The notes beneath the pieces were generated by a model. The model worked only from the letters and a program-made list of their open reading frames with translations, was not told the origin of the DNA and searched no databases. Below, piece after piece: positions 1 through 8,123 of a stretch of DNA of 32,207 nucleotides; the first letter of the stretch is position 1, and each line of letters begins with the position of its first letter. The stretch comes from an uncultured Myxococcales bacterium (lineage in GTDB: Bacteria; Myxococcota_A; Bradymonadia; UBA4248). The DNA lies in NCBI GenBank assembly GCA_945875805.1, contig CAMCLY010000013.1, positions 1 through 32,207 on the forward strand, in the 5' to 3' direction. The position numbers were made by a program, and so were the translations under genes.

Positions 1-4
1 CGTC

Positions 5-34
5 GCTATTTGCCCTTTGGGCAAATACGCGCCG
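5..34 (-). repeat. REP-like TAT hairpin, copy A (window edge)
   Basis: A perfect 9-bp stem is seen: arm TATTTGCCC at 7-15, loop TTT, arm GGGCAAATA at 19-27. An unpaired C at 28 follows, then a short GC pairing with bases 4-6. Further C-rich sequence and a second hairpin follow downstream. The element is probably cut by the window start. It is oriented opposite to the GTAG-first reading used for this family. Confidence 0.75.
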
Positions 35-57
35 CCCCCCTCGGCCCCCACCCCCGT

Positions 58-78
58 CCCCTCCCCGCGGGGGAGGGG
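58..78. repeat. C-rich/G-rich hairpin beside copy A
   Basis: Arm CCCCTCCCC (58-66), loop GCG, arm GGGGAGGGG (70-78) form a perfect 9-bp stem. It is the kind of G-run/C-run hairpin that accompanies the fuller copies of the TAT-hairpin family. It lies downstream of the PP2C gene that ends at 149 on the minus strand. There is no T-run, so I do not call it a terminator. Confidence 0.6.
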
Positions 79-148
79 CAGGCATGGGTCATTCCTGCCG
101 GCATCTGTGTGTGTGTGCAGAGCGCCCGGAACGATGGATTCGTGCCGA

Positions 149-925
149 TCAGTAGACGGTGCGTGCCAGAAGTGCGGTGACGTTGTCGGGGCCACCGTTG
201 GTGTTGGCGGCGATGATAAGTTCGCGGCAGGCTTTGGCGAGGTCGTCGCCGCATGAGGCGAGGATTTCGGTCATTTGCGGGACTTTGACGGGGTCACTGA
301 GGCCGTCGGAGCAGAGCAGATAGATGTCGCCGGGCTCGTGGGGGTAGAAATGCGTCTCGACCTCGACGGACTCCTGGAGTCCCACGGCGCGCGTGATGAC
401 ATTTTTGTAGGGGAAGCTCGGGAGGTCTTCGGGCTTGAGGATTTTTGAGCGGATGTATTCGTTGGCGAGGGAGTGGTCTTCGGTCATTTGTTCGAGGACG
501 CCCTTTCGGAAACGGTAGCATCTGGAGTCCCCGACGTGGGCGATGATGACGCCTTCCTGAACGAAATAGGCGGCGACGCATGTGGTGCCCATGCCGCTGT
601 ATTTGGGGTTTTCTCCGGCGGCCTTATTGATGACCCTGTTGGCGCGCACGAGGGCGGCGATGAGTCTTCGTTCTTCGCGGCTTTTGGGTTTTCTGTGTCC
701 GACGGGCCAGTTGGCGAGTTCGATGGGGTCGGTCTGGTGTAACGTTTCGTCGTAATAGGCACTGATTTCGTTGATCGCCATACGCGAGGCCACTTCACCC
801 GACTGGTGTCCGCCCATGCCGTCTGCGACGACTACAAACGATTCCGTTTGGGAGACGAGGAAACTGTCCTCGTTGTGATCACGAACCATACCCGTATCTG
901 TCAATCCTGCGCACTGTAACCGCAT
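149..925 (-). CDS. PP2C-family Ser/Thr protein phosphatase
   Basis: A 258-residue stand-alone PP2C (PPM/Stp1-like) phosphatase, predicted to remove phosphate from Ser/Thr in the cytoplasm using two metal ions. The family motifs appear in order: HNED (residues 17-20), VADGMGGH with metal-binding D35, then GMGTT, GDSRCYR, EDHS, SDGLSD and GGPDN near the C-terminus. Length matches bacterial stand-alone PP2Cs, and there is no membrane segment or signal peptide. The ATG at 923-925 is preceded on the coding strand by AGGAG with 9-base spacing, which supports this start. The nearest kinase in the window is 10 kb away (11416-14556), so pairing with it is only a guess. The upstream region carries a 16-bp perfect palindrome that could be an operator. 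Confidence 0.95.
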   Translation of the reverse strand: MRLQCAGLTDTGMVRDHNEDSFLVSQTESFVVVADGMGGHQSGEVASRMAINEISAYYDETLHQTDPIELANWPVGHRKPKSREERRLIAALVRANRVINKAAGENPKYSGMGTTCVAAYFVQEGVIIAHVGDSRCYRFRKGVLEQMTEDHSLANEYIRSKILKPEDLPSFPYKNVITRAVGLQESVEVETHFYPHEPGDIYLLCSDGLSDPVKVPQMTEILASCGDDLAKACRELIIAANTNGGPDNVTALLARTVY

Positions 926-985
926 GTATGTTTACTCCTGTCTTGGACGCCCGTTTGTATTCGCGAATATGAATGATGATGACGC

Positions 986-1034
986 GATAAAACGTTTTAT
1001 CATAGCGCCGAACGGGCGTCGGCGCACGTTTTAT
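986..1034. promoter_or_regulatory. 16-bp palindrome plus repeated half-site upstream of PP2C gene
   Basis: GATAAAACGTTTTATC at 986-1001 is a perfect palindrome about 60 bases upstream of the phosphatase start. Its half-site ACGTTTTAT (992-1000) recurs at 1026-1034. This suggests a dimeric regulator binding site, but no regulator is identified. A related tandem (ACGTTTTACGTTTTAA) lies at 23985-24000. Confidence 0.4.
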
Positions 1035-1053
1035 TTTGCGTATTGAGAGGCGT

Positions 1054-1091
1054 GGCGCGGCGTATCCGGGCGTAGTCCGGATAGCGGCGCC
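1054..1091 (+). repeat. REP-like TAT hairpin, copy B1
   Basis: Outer stem GGCGC (1054-1058) pairs with GCGCC (1087-1091). The inner stem is TATCCGG (1063-1069) with CCGGATA (1077-1083), and G1062 is unpaired beside the TAT. It is tandem with copy B2, between two minus-strand genes. Confidence 0.7.
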
Positions 1092-1131
1092 GGCGTCCGC
1101 GTATTCGCCCGTCCGGGCGGATAGCGGCGCC
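1092..1131 (+). repeat. REP-like TAT hairpin, copy B2
   Basis: The inner stem is TATTCGCCC (1102-1110) with GGGCGGATA (1115-1123), including one T-G wobble. The outer stem CCGC (1097-1100) pairs with GCGG (1124-1127) and continues as GGCG/CGCC. G1101 is the unpaired base next to the TAT. The hairpin ends five bases before the stop of the 836-residue minus-strand gene. Confidence 0.7.
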
Positions 1132-1135
1132 TGCC

Positions 1136-3646
1136 TCAGAAACGAACCTCCAGACCTCCCGAGATGTCCAAGCCCCAGCTCGATCCGCCGAGGAGTTCCA
1201 GTCCGACGAAGATTTTCCAGTGGTCGGCGAGTTTGTAGGTGGCGAGGGCGGAGATGAGGTATCGAATCGAATTGTTGCTGCATTTGGCGAATCCGGAGGG
1301 CTTTGTGTCGTCGTCCTCGTCCATGGCGGCGGAGTCGGATTTTTTGTCATATCCGCACATGCTGCCGTATCCGAGCCCTGCGCCCACGGCGAAGTCGAAG
1401 TGTTCAAAACCGTCGTAGCGCCATCGGATGGACGCGAGTCCCAGGTGTCCCATGGCGGTGGAGGTGTTTCCTCCGCCCATGCGGTACATGAGTCCGATCT
1501 CGTATTGTCCGCGGTAGATGGGGATCATGGCTTCGATGCGCATGAACCATGTCTGGACGTCCTGTGTGGTGAAGAAGCCGCCTGCGCCGAGTCGGATGCC
1601 GTAGCGGTCGTCGCCTGCGGGTTCGTCTTCTGGGGGTGGGGTGGAACCGAGTTCGGCGGCGGTTCGGGAGGCGGCGCAGTCGAGTTCGGCGATGTGTCCG
1701 TCTCGGGAGAGGAGTTTGACGGCATCGGGGTGTGTTGCGACGTCGCCCGTGCGCAGGGTGGCGAGGTCGTCGCCGTCATCGTAGATGGCGAGGCATCCTT
1801 CCTGGGTCATGACGAGTCCGTGGTGTGGGGAGGGGTCGAAGGAATCGACGAGGGTTTCGGTGCGTTCGGCCGAGCGGAGGGTCAGTCGCACCGGTCCCTG
1901 TGCGTCCCCGTTGCCTTCGAGGGTGAGGAGGCGTCCGCCGGAGACGGGCACGACCCCGCGAGCGTATTCGACGCGTTCGATGCGCCAGAGTTCGGCGGTG
2001 GGCTTTTCGTCTTCGGTGACGACGGGGTGGGCGCCGATTTCCCGGGGCTGTCGCACGGCCATCGGGCAGACGTCGGCGGTTTCGGAGAGCGGCTGGCCTT
2101 CGGCGTCGACCGTCTGGAAGGTTTCTTGGGTGCATGCGCCCCACATCACGAGGGTTCCGTCGTCGGCCACGAGAAGGCGCAGGTCTTGTGTAAAAGCCGA
2201 CGAGATCTGGGTTTCCGGCGTCCATGGGGTTTGTGCCGAACGCGTATAGACCGACACCATGTCTGGGGTGTGTTCGCACAGGGCCACGCCGATGCCTGCG
2301 GCACTTCCGACGTAGCGTGGGATGCATCCCTCTGGGAGGTCCATCGGGGCGAGTGCGCTTCCGACGGGAATGCTCCAGGCGCCTGGCGGCTGGACGAATC
2401 CGTCCGGACACGGATCGGCGTCGGTGAGGCATGTCGCATTGCTATAAAGTCCCATGCGGATGCCCGTCGGTTCTGGGGTGGGGGCGTAGAGCCCGGTCAC
2501 GTTTTGTTCCATGGCGGCGGCAATCGTCGGCTGAGCGCTGATTCTTGGGAGTTCCGCACATGCGGGTTCCGGCTGGGGTTGTTCGGTCTGCGCCGGAGTG
2601 GCCAGTGGCGCGTCAGGGGTGTTTTGTGAGGTGATGTTTTTTTGCGGGGGGAGCGGGGCGTCGAGGCGTGACCATGTTTTTGGGGGGAGGGGCATGACGG
2701 TCAGGGCGTGTCTCGGGACGTAGGCGTCCATGGGCGAAACGCGTTTTCCTTCGGTGCAGACCCATGTCTGCCCGTCCCGGCTGAGGGCGACGCGTTCGCC
2801 GTCCCAGATCAGGCCGAATTCGTGCACGATTTTGTCGGGGGCGTTGGTGGAGCGCGTCCAGGAGCGCCCGTTGTCGGTGGTGACAAAGGTGCGGACGTCG
2901 AGCAGGCTTCGCACGCGCACGACGCCCACGCCGTCGTGTCGCCACCACACGCCTGTGGCTTCGGCCAGCACGGTGGTCTCGCCTTGGGCGTCGGGGTCGG
3001 TCTTTTTGGACGTTTTCTTTTTGGACTTTTTTTTGGCGGCGGCTTCTTCGGATTTTTGGACGGCTTCCGGCGTCATGGCGGCGATTTTTTCGTCGTCAAA
3101 AAAATCGGTCAATTTTACGCGCCGCATGCTGCTCGCCATCAGATCGACGATGACCAACGCCGCGTCGTCGGCATAGACGAGCGTGTCTTCGGCGCCGTCG
3201 AGGACTTTTGCGCCGGAGATGCCCAATACCGGGACGAAGCCTTCGACGGTCGCCGCGGCATCCGCCGAAGGGGCCGTCAGGATTTGCGTGCCGTCGTAGA
3301 CCAGAATCGAACCGTCTCGCCGTAGCGCCAGCCACTGCGCGTCTTTGGGAAGGGCGACGTCTTTCGTCGTCTGGGTCTGCAGGTCGAGGATCCATGTGCG
3401 CGCGTTCTGATCGCGCAACAGGGCAGTTTTTTCGCCCGTCGTGACGATATGGGGAACATCGGGGATGGCTGAGTGGCTTCTGAGATCCAGCCATGAGGGC
3501 GCCTGGGTCTGCGCGGGCATCATCCATACCGCGGGCGAGGGTTCATGCGGTTTTTCGGGGTCTTGTGCGCGCGCGCCCGTTGCCCCGCCCGAGTGGATTG
3601 CCAGCAGTGCGCCCAGAAACACCAGATACTTTATCCCTTTTGCCAT
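1136..3646 (-). CDS. Large secreted protein with C-terminal outer-membrane-barrel-like domain, function unknown
   Basis: An 836-residue protein that I do not recognise as a named family. The N-terminus (KGIKYLVFLGALLAIHSG, then an Ala-rich stretch to about residue 27) is a Sec signal peptide. Residues about 60-670 contain many short beta-rich segments with repeated Asp/Gly turns and phrases such as ILDLQTQ and LALRRDGSILVYDG. These suggest a propeller-like or sensor domain, which is inference. A Lys-rich low-complexity stretch lies near residues 195-220. From about residue 679 to the end the sequence alternates hydrophobic and polar residues with Gly and aromatics and ends in F, as outer-membrane barrels do. 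A Cys/Asp-rich loop (about 780-800) interrupts it. The gene stands alone; the next gene upstream is divergent. Confidence 0.85.
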   Translation of the reverse strand: MAKGIKYLVFLGALLAIHSGGATGARAQDPEKPHEPSPAVWMMPAQTQAPSWLDLRSHSAIPDVPHIVTTGEKTALLRDQNARTWILDLQTQTTKDVALPKDAQWLALRRDGSILVYDGTQILTAPSADAAATVEGFVPVLGISGAKVLDGAEDTLVYADDAALVIVDLMASSMRRVKLTDFFDDEKIAAMTPEAVQKSEEAAAKKKSKKKTSKKTDPDAQGETTVLAEATGVWWRHDGVGVVRVRSLLDVRTFVTTDNGRSWTRSTNAPDKIVHEFGLIWDGERVALSRDGQTWVCTEGKRVSPMDAYVPRHALTVMPLPPKTWSRLDAPLPPQKNITSQNTPDAPLATPAQTEQPQPEPACAELPRISAQPTIAAAMEQNVTGLYAPTPEPTGIRMGLYSNATCLTDADPCPDGFVQPPGAWSIPVGSALAPMDLPEGCIPRYVGSAAGIGVALCEHTPDMVSVYTRSAQTPWTPETQISSAFTQDLRLLVADDGTLVMWGACTQETFQTVDAEGQPLSETADVCPMAVRQPREIGAHPVVTEDEKPTAELWRIERVEYARGVVPVSGGRLLTLEGNGDAQGPVRLTLRSAERTETLVDSFDPSPHHGLVMTQEGCLAIYDDGDDLATLRTGDVATHPDAVKLLSRDGHIAELDCAASRTAAELGSTPPPEDEPAGDDRYGIRLGAGGFFTTQDVQTWFMRIEAMIPIYRGQYEIGLMYRMGGGNTSTAMGHLGLASIRWRYDGFEHFDFAVGAGLGYGSMCGYDKKSDSAAMDEDDDTKPSGFAKCSNNSIRYLISALATYKLADHWKIFVGLELLGGSSWGLDISGGLEVRF

Positions 3647-3796
3647 ACCGATTCGCCTTTTCTCCCGTCCCCCGGAAATTCACAAAATACCGCGCGCGGC
3701 TTATTCCATTTTCTTCACCCGTGCAACGGATTCGCGTTTTTGTGTGCCTGGCGGACGCGTTTATCTCTGCGGGCCGTGTGTTTTACGCTTTGAATG

Positions 3797-3825
3797 TTGA
3801 GTGCTGAAATGAGAGATCATACACT
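3797..3825 (+). promoter_or_regulatory. Possible sigma70-type promoter for the 3901 gene
   Basis: TTGAGT (3797-3802) and TACACT (3820-3825) are separated by 17 bases. They lie about 75 bases upstream of the ATG at 3901, in the 254-bp divergent gap. The match is partial and is called only from spacing and position. Confidence 0.4.
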
Positions 3826-3900
3826 GTGATGGCGAGCCGTCCCCGCCTCTGAAATGCCGTCATCTGGGGATGTCGATTTTTTGATGAGAGGAGAGCGACC

Positions 3901-5445
3901 ATGAGCAAGTTTTGGATGTCGTGTGTGTTGTCTGGTGTGATCGGATTTTGTGCCACCACGGGGTGGGCGGCGCCTGTGTTTGACAACGCCGAATGGGCTC
4001 GCGTGTTTGATGGGGCGAGCGCGTTTCCGGAAGGAACGCCGACGGGCCCCGGCGCCGTCATGCGCGACGGCATCGACCGCCCTTTCGATCTCAAGAACAT
4101 GTCCGGGGTTGTGTTTGCCCGAAGCGCCATTGAGAATCACCGCACGTATGCCGGTCAGGCGGTGAAGGATTTTCTGGAGGCCACGCTCAAAGAGGCGCGC
4201 AGACTGAGTGGCAACGGGAAATTTCAGATTCCGGTGAGGGCTTTGACGTTTGGAGACGGGAAGTATCCCATGCCGCATCAGGGCGGCTTGTTGAGCGTGA
4301 AACTTGGGGCTTATGTGCTTGAAAAGGGGAAATCCAAGGTGGAGCCGAATGCGGTGTTCCGCCGTGGGGCAATCGTGACCTCGGACGAGGAGGATATCAC
4401 CGTCCTTCTCAATAAGGAATATCAGGCCGGTGTGGAACGCCGGAAGGTCGAACTTGCAGGCGAGGATCCCAAAACGGTGAAGACTCTGCTCAATGAAATA
4501 TACAAATCGGCCAGGACCAAAGTGATGGGGTTGCGCAAAGCGAACGTCAAGGCCAAGAAAGAGGCCAGGAAAGAGGCCGTCAAGGAAAAGCAAAAACTCA
4601 GGAAGGCGCTTCAAGAAGACCGCAAGGCCCAGGAAGCGCAGGCCATGGCCATTGAGGACGACGAGGAACGCGAGGCGGCTCTGGTGGCCCTTTATGACGC
4701 ATGGGCGGATGAGGATTTCAAAGCCACCAAAGAGAGGAAAGGTAAGGCAGGTTCCCAAAATCCAGAGGGTTTGCCTATCGATATGGCGGCGACCTGGACG
4801 TTTATAGAAGCCGCGCTGACGCAGACGGCGGTTCCGGTGGGAAACATTGCGCTTCCGCCTGGGCTCAAAGCGCAGGTGTTGAGCTATGCCGAGGAGAAAA
4901 AACGCCCATCGTCGGTGATTTCCAAGGCGGAACAGCATATCACCACTGGGGCTTTTGAAATCACGCTTCCCTGCGTGTTGCGCGATCGTTTCCTTGGTTG
5001 CAGGCCGTCCAAATATATCGACGATCCCATTGCGGATTCGGTGAACAAGACCGCGCTGAGGCTTCTCGATGCGGCCGCGTCCCTTTCCGAGGAGGATCAG
5101 ATCCGTGCGCTGGATATGGTGGACACGTCCGAAGCCTCGCTTGATGAGCGCCAGCTTGAGTCGTGGCTCAACCATCCTCGCGTGAAAGTTCAGAAGCGAG
5201 CCAGCCGCATCATTCGCAAGCAGGAGCGCCGGGATAAACTCGATGTGCTGCAGGCGGAATACAAAGAAAAGCAGTCGCGGCTGAATGCCGAATATCAAAG
5301 CAAGCGGGCGGAGATCAAAAAACTTCCCAAGGAGGCGCAAAAGGCGAAGCTGGAAGAGATTCGGGAGGAGTACGAGGCGCAAAAGACACTTTTGAAAAAA
5401 GAGCGTCAGGCAGCGTTCAAAGCCGGCATGGCGTCGACGCGTTGA
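3901..5445 (+). CDS. Secreted, highly charged coiled-coil protein, function unknown
   Basis: A 514-residue protein I cannot place in a family. The ATG follows GAGGAG with suitable spacing. Residues 1-23 (hydrophobic core VLSGVIGFCATTGWA, then AAP) form a Sec signal peptide. The mature part has a mixed N-terminal region, then two long Lys/Glu/Arg/Ala-rich segments that look like coiled coils: about residues 205-280 (MGLRKANVKAKKEARK and onward) and about 430-505 (rich in KEAQKAKLEE-type sequence). Between them is a helical segment with two Cys (CVLRDRFLGC). It probably acts in the periplasm, perhaps as a structural or scaffold protein; this is inference. It is followed by a REP-like element, with no operon partner. 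Confidence 0.85.
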   Translation: MSKFWMSCVLSGVIGFCATTGWAAPVFDNAEWARVFDGASAFPEGTPTGPGAVMRDGIDRPFDLKNMSGVVFARSAIENHRTYAGQAVKDFLEATLKEARRLSGNGKFQIPVRALTFGDGKYPMPHQGGLLSVKLGAYVLEKGKSKVEPNAVFRRGAIVTSDEEDITVLLNKEYQAGVERRKVELAGEDPKTVKTLLNEIYKSARTKVMGLRKANVKAKKEARKEAVKEKQKLRKALQEDRKAQEAQAMAIEDDEEREAALVALYDAWADEDFKATKERKGKAGSQNPEGLPIDMAATWTFIEAALTQTAVPVGNIALPPGLKAQVLSYAEEKKRPSSVISKAEQHITTGAFEITLPCVLRDRFLGCRPSKYIDDPIADSVNKTALRLLDAAASLSEEDQIRALDMVDTSEASLDERQLESWLNHPRVKVQKRASRIIRKQERRDKLDVLQAEYKEKQSRLNAEYQSKRAEIKKLPKEAQKAKLEEIREEYEAQKTLLKKERQAAFKAGMASTR

Positions 5446-5457
5446 TTTTTTGTGTGT

Positions 5458-5519
5458 GGGGGGGAAGTCTCCCCCTGAGCGGCTATTTCGCCCTTTGGGC
5501 TCAATACGCCGCTACCCCC
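5458..5519 (-). repeat. Composite REP-like element, copy C
   Basis: A G-run/C-run hairpin (5458-5475) is followed by outer stem GCGGC (5479-5483)/GCCGC (5508-5512). The inner stem is TATT (5484-5487)/AATA (5503-5506), a TC/TC internal mismatch, then GCCC/GGGC with loop TTT. C5507 is unpaired. CTACCCCC ends the element; on the other strand this reads GGGGGTAG. It matches copy F closely at its borders. Confidence 0.8.
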
Positions 5520-5677
5520 TCTGAGAGCCGGCGACATGGAGGCATGGGTGTTTGAGCTCTCTTTTTTTTGTGATGGGAAGGTTTTGGGGGCGGTGAGGAC
5601 GCAGTTTGTGTCGCGTGTGTGCTCGAAGGTTTGTGGAGGCGTTTTGGTGTGACCGTCAGAAAGAAGGGGGCGAGGCG

Positions 5678-5701
5678 TATGCGCGCCGGACGGGGCGCAT
5701 A
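5678..5701 (+). repeat. REP-like TAT hairpin, copy D1
   Basis: Stem TATGCGC (5678-5684) pairs with GCGCATA (5695-5701) around a 10-base loop. It is flanked by GGCG on the left and GCC on the right, giving the family's unpaired G. It is tandem with D2. Confidence 0.6.
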
Positions 5702-5704
5702 GCC

Positions 5705-5747
5705 GAGCGCGCGTGGCGTATCCGCCGGAGGCGGATAGCCAGCGCTC
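5705..5747 (+). repeat. REP-like TAT hairpin, copy D2
   Basis: A long hairpin: GAGCGC (5705-5710)/GCGCTC (5742-5747), a 3-base bulge, TGGC (5714-5717)/GCCA (5738-5741), unpaired G5718, then TATCCGCC (5719-5726)/GGCGGATA (5730-5737) with loop GGA. It ends six bases before the -35 box of the next gene. Confidence 0.8.
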
Positions 5748-5752
5748 CGGGA

Positions 5753-5781
5753 TTGGACGAAAAAGCATCCTTATATATAAT
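5753..5781 (+). promoter_or_regulatory. Sigma70-like promoter for the Cys-repeat lipoprotein gene
   Basis: TTGGAC (5753-5758) and a perfect TATAAT (5776-5781) are separated by 17 bases. This predicts a start of transcription near 5788 and a leader of about 60 bases before the ATG at 5847. It is the best promoter match in the window. Confidence 0.65.
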
Positions 5782-5846
5782 GCCGTCGTTTTTGGGTGTG
5801 GGGGATTTGGCCTGCACGGACGAAGAAGCATGAGGAGGGAGGGAGA

Positions 5847-7976
5847 ATGTCATCATTGAAGAAGTGGCGTCGGGGTGTGGTTTTGAGCGGCTTGGCGGCG
5901 AGTGTGCTGGCGGGGTGCGAGACGGAGACGATGGTGGTGAAGCCCGGGGATGTGTCGTCGTGCATGGTGGGGGATGTGAAATGCGAGCAATCCCGGCTGT
6001 ATACGTGTGAGACGGACGGGCGCACGGGGAGCTGGAGTTTTTTGCAGCGTTGCGCGAAGGGATGCGCGGAGGATTTGGTGACGTGCCTGGATGAGGAGAC
6101 GGTGGTGGGGTGCCGTTCGGGGGACATCCGGTGTGTGCGGGATATGTTGCAGGAGTGTGTGTCGTCGGGTGGGGTATCGTCGTGGAAGACGGATGGCGCG
6201 TGTGAGGAGGGGTGCAACAGTGCGGGGACGGCGTGTCGGGTTCCGACGTCGCCGGAGCCGAATCCGGGGAAATGCACGCTGGGCGCGCAGAAGTGCGAGG
6301 GCTCGACGGTGTACCAGTGTCGCACGGATGCGTCGGGGACGGCGGGGTGGCGTGAGTCGGAGCCGGGCGCGCTGGGGTGGACGGCGTCGGAGCCGGCGTG
6401 CGCGCCGGCGGGGGGGGGGGTTTTGTGTCAGGAGGGGGCGTTGCACTGCGAGTCGAGCAGTCTTTATCAGTGTGTGGGGGGAGAAGGTGGGACGGCGTGG
6501 TCATTTTTGGAGAGCTGTCCGCAGGGGTGTTCGGAGGATGGCGTTTCGTGTCGGGAGCAGGGTGTGGGGGCGTGCATTCTGGATGCGCAGAAATGTGAAG
6601 AAGGCGAGATGTATCGGTGTGAGGTGGGGGCAGACGGGGAACTTGGGTATGTGAAAGGGGAGTCTTGTCCGGCGGGATGTTCGGAGAACGGTCTTTCGTG
6701 TCGCGAGGTGGTGGCGTGTACGGATGCGTGCAGTGCGGGGACGGAGTGTATTGACGCGGTGCGTTATCGGACATGTCGTGATGACGATGGGGATGGCTGT
6801 CTTGAGTGGGTGGAGCAGAGCTGTGGCGGGAACGAGCGTTGTGAGGGGACGGGGTGTGTGGCGCTTCCCACGTGTGTGGACGGCTGTGTGTCAGGTTCGG
6901 CGCAGTGTGTGGGGAAGGCGGTTCAGACGTGTCGTGACGCGGACGGGGATGGCTGTGTGGAGTGGGTGGATGGTGAGTCGTGCGAGTATGGATGTGAGGG
7001 AGGGAAGTGCAGGGACACGTGGCTTCCGCCGTGCACGACGGCGGTGTGTCCGAAGGCGGTGACGAATTTCAAGGAAACGATACGTGGCGACACGTCGAAG
7101 AGCAAGAATGTGATTTCGACGTACACGACGTGTTCGTCGTTTGGTTTGACGTCTCATCCTGACGAGAGTGGTCCTGAGGATTACTATGCGGTGAACTTGC
7201 CGGAATCGGGGACACTGATAGCGGGGATCAAGGAAGTGGGAGCCAAGGATGTGGATGTTCACATTCTGACGTCATTGAGTGGCGATGGCTGTGTGGCGCG
7301 GGATGATTATGGGACGGCGGCGCATGTGTCGGCGGGGATACGCTATATCGTGGTGGACACGTATGGTTCGTCGTCGAATGCGGGGACGTATGATTTGAAG
7401 ATCACGTTTCTGCCGGATTCCGGGAAATGCGGGTTGAAGCAGAGCACGATTCATCGTCTTGGTGGGTGTAGTGCGGTCCAGCTTCCGGCGGCGGCGAAAG
7501 TGGCTCAGGAGGCGCATCTTGTGACGGACTGGGATCGTGCGAATCTTCTTGGCAGTGCGTGGCCGACGTCGAAGACGCAATACATCTCCCAGCATGTGGC
7601 GCATACGAAGGAGATCACGGGGGGGTATGGTTCTGGCGGGGAGTGGTGTCCGAGCGGCGAAGGCGGGTGCAGTTATGGTCAGGGGAGCACGGCGAATCAG
7701 GTGCCTGACATTCAGGAGGCGTGGTACATCAACATGTACTGGAACAGTGCGAGCAAACCTGCGCGTGGGACGAAATTTCTGGTGGTGAATCCGGTCAATG
7801 GGAAGGCGGTGGTGGCGTCAGGCGGCTGGGAGACGGGGCCTGGAGCGTGCACGCATATTTGCGGGACGGTTTATGAGGTTCACCAGCATCTTGGGACGTC
7901 GCACAATCGCGTTCAGGCGATAGGGATTCTGGATCATCAGGATGGCGTGGGGTACGGCCCTGTGGAGTGTGAGTAG
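5847..7976 (+). CDS. Cys-repeat surface lipoprotein with PPC-like and unknown C-terminal domains
   Basis: A 709-residue lipoprotein. The start at 5847 was chosen because GGAGGGAGGGAG immediately precedes it and the protein then begins with a clear lipoprotein signal (lipobox LAGC, Cys24). Further upstream in-frame ATGs would bury that signal. Residues about 35-390 hold six or seven Cys-rich modules of 45-55 residues with recurring phrases such as QKCEG..YQC and CPQGCSEDGVSC. Residues about 420-530 resemble a bacterial pre-peptidase C-terminal (PPC) beta domain (EDYYAVNLPESGTL, then AGTYDLKITF). The last about 170 residues form a separate domain with FLVVNPVNGKAVVASGGWE and EVHQHLGTSHNR, somewhat like a double-psi barrel; I cannot name it. 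Probably outer-membrane or surface anchored. It is transcribed from its own promoter, and coding composition is very G+T rich. Confidence 0.85.
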   Translation: MSSLKKWRRGVVLSGLAASVLAGCETETMVVKPGDVSSCMVGDVKCEQSRLYTCETDGRTGSWSFLQRCAKGCAEDLVTCLDEETVVGCRSGDIRCVRDMLQECVSSGGVSSWKTDGACEEGCNSAGTACRVPTSPEPNPGKCTLGAQKCEGSTVYQCRTDASGTAGWRESEPGALGWTASEPACAPAGGGVLCQEGALHCESSSLYQCVGGEGGTAWSFLESCPQGCSEDGVSCREQGVGACILDAQKCEEGEMYRCEVGADGELGYVKGESCPAGCSENGLSCREVVACTDACSAGTECIDAVRYRTCRDDDGDGCLEWVEQSCGGNERCEGTGCVALPTCVDGCVSGSAQCVGKAVQTCRDADGDGCVEWVDGESCEYGCEGGKCRDTWLPPCTTAVCPKAVTNFKETIRGDTSKSKNVISTYTTCSSFGLTSHPDESGPEDYYAVNLPESGTLIAGIKEVGAKDVDVHILTSLSGDGCVARDDYGTAAHVSAGIRYIVVDTYGSSSNAGTYDLKITFLPDSGKCGLKQSTIHRLGGCSAVQLPAAAKVAQEAHLVTDWDRANLLGSAWPTSKTQYISQHVAHTKEITGGYGSGGEWCPSGEGGCSYGQGSTANQVPDIQEAWYINMYWNSASKPARGTKFLVVNPVNGKAVVASGGWETGPGACTHICGTVYEVHQHLGTSHNRVQAIGILDHQDGVGYGPVECE

Positions 7977-8123
7977 CGAGTGGGATATTTTGTGAAGTCG
8001 TTGAATTTTGGTGGAATTTTGCCTCTCTGAGTGGGGGATTTGGCGCGCAAAATTTGGCGGAAGCCGTCTGAGTGTGTTATAGCGCCCTGAAAATTTGGGG
8101 GGAGTCACGGATTTGTTACACGT

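Larger units (their letters stand above)
5446..5846. other. 401-bp intergenic region with two repeat elements and a promoter
   Basis: No credible gene is seen here. It holds the composite REP-like copy C, the tandem TAT hairpins D1 and D2, and a strong sigma70-like promoter. Short open frames in this stretch overlap the hairpins and lack ribosome binding sites. Confidence 0.7.

Noticed and set aside
1054-1131. Tandem hairpins considered as a small CRISPR-like array
   Set aside because: Only two units, with different stems and no constant repeat or spacer length, and no cas genes; they fit the dispersed hairpin family.
1220-2629. A 469-codon plus-strand open frame
   Set aside because: It is antisense to the 836-residue secreted protein. 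Its product is Gly/Val/Asp-rich with no recognisable fold, and no promoter or ribosome binding site precedes it.
3817-5382. A 521-codon open frame on the minus strand
   Set aside because: It lies antisense to the 3901-5445 gene, which has a signal peptide and ribosome binding site. The antisense product is Arg/Leu/His-rich without domain features, as expected from mirrored codons.
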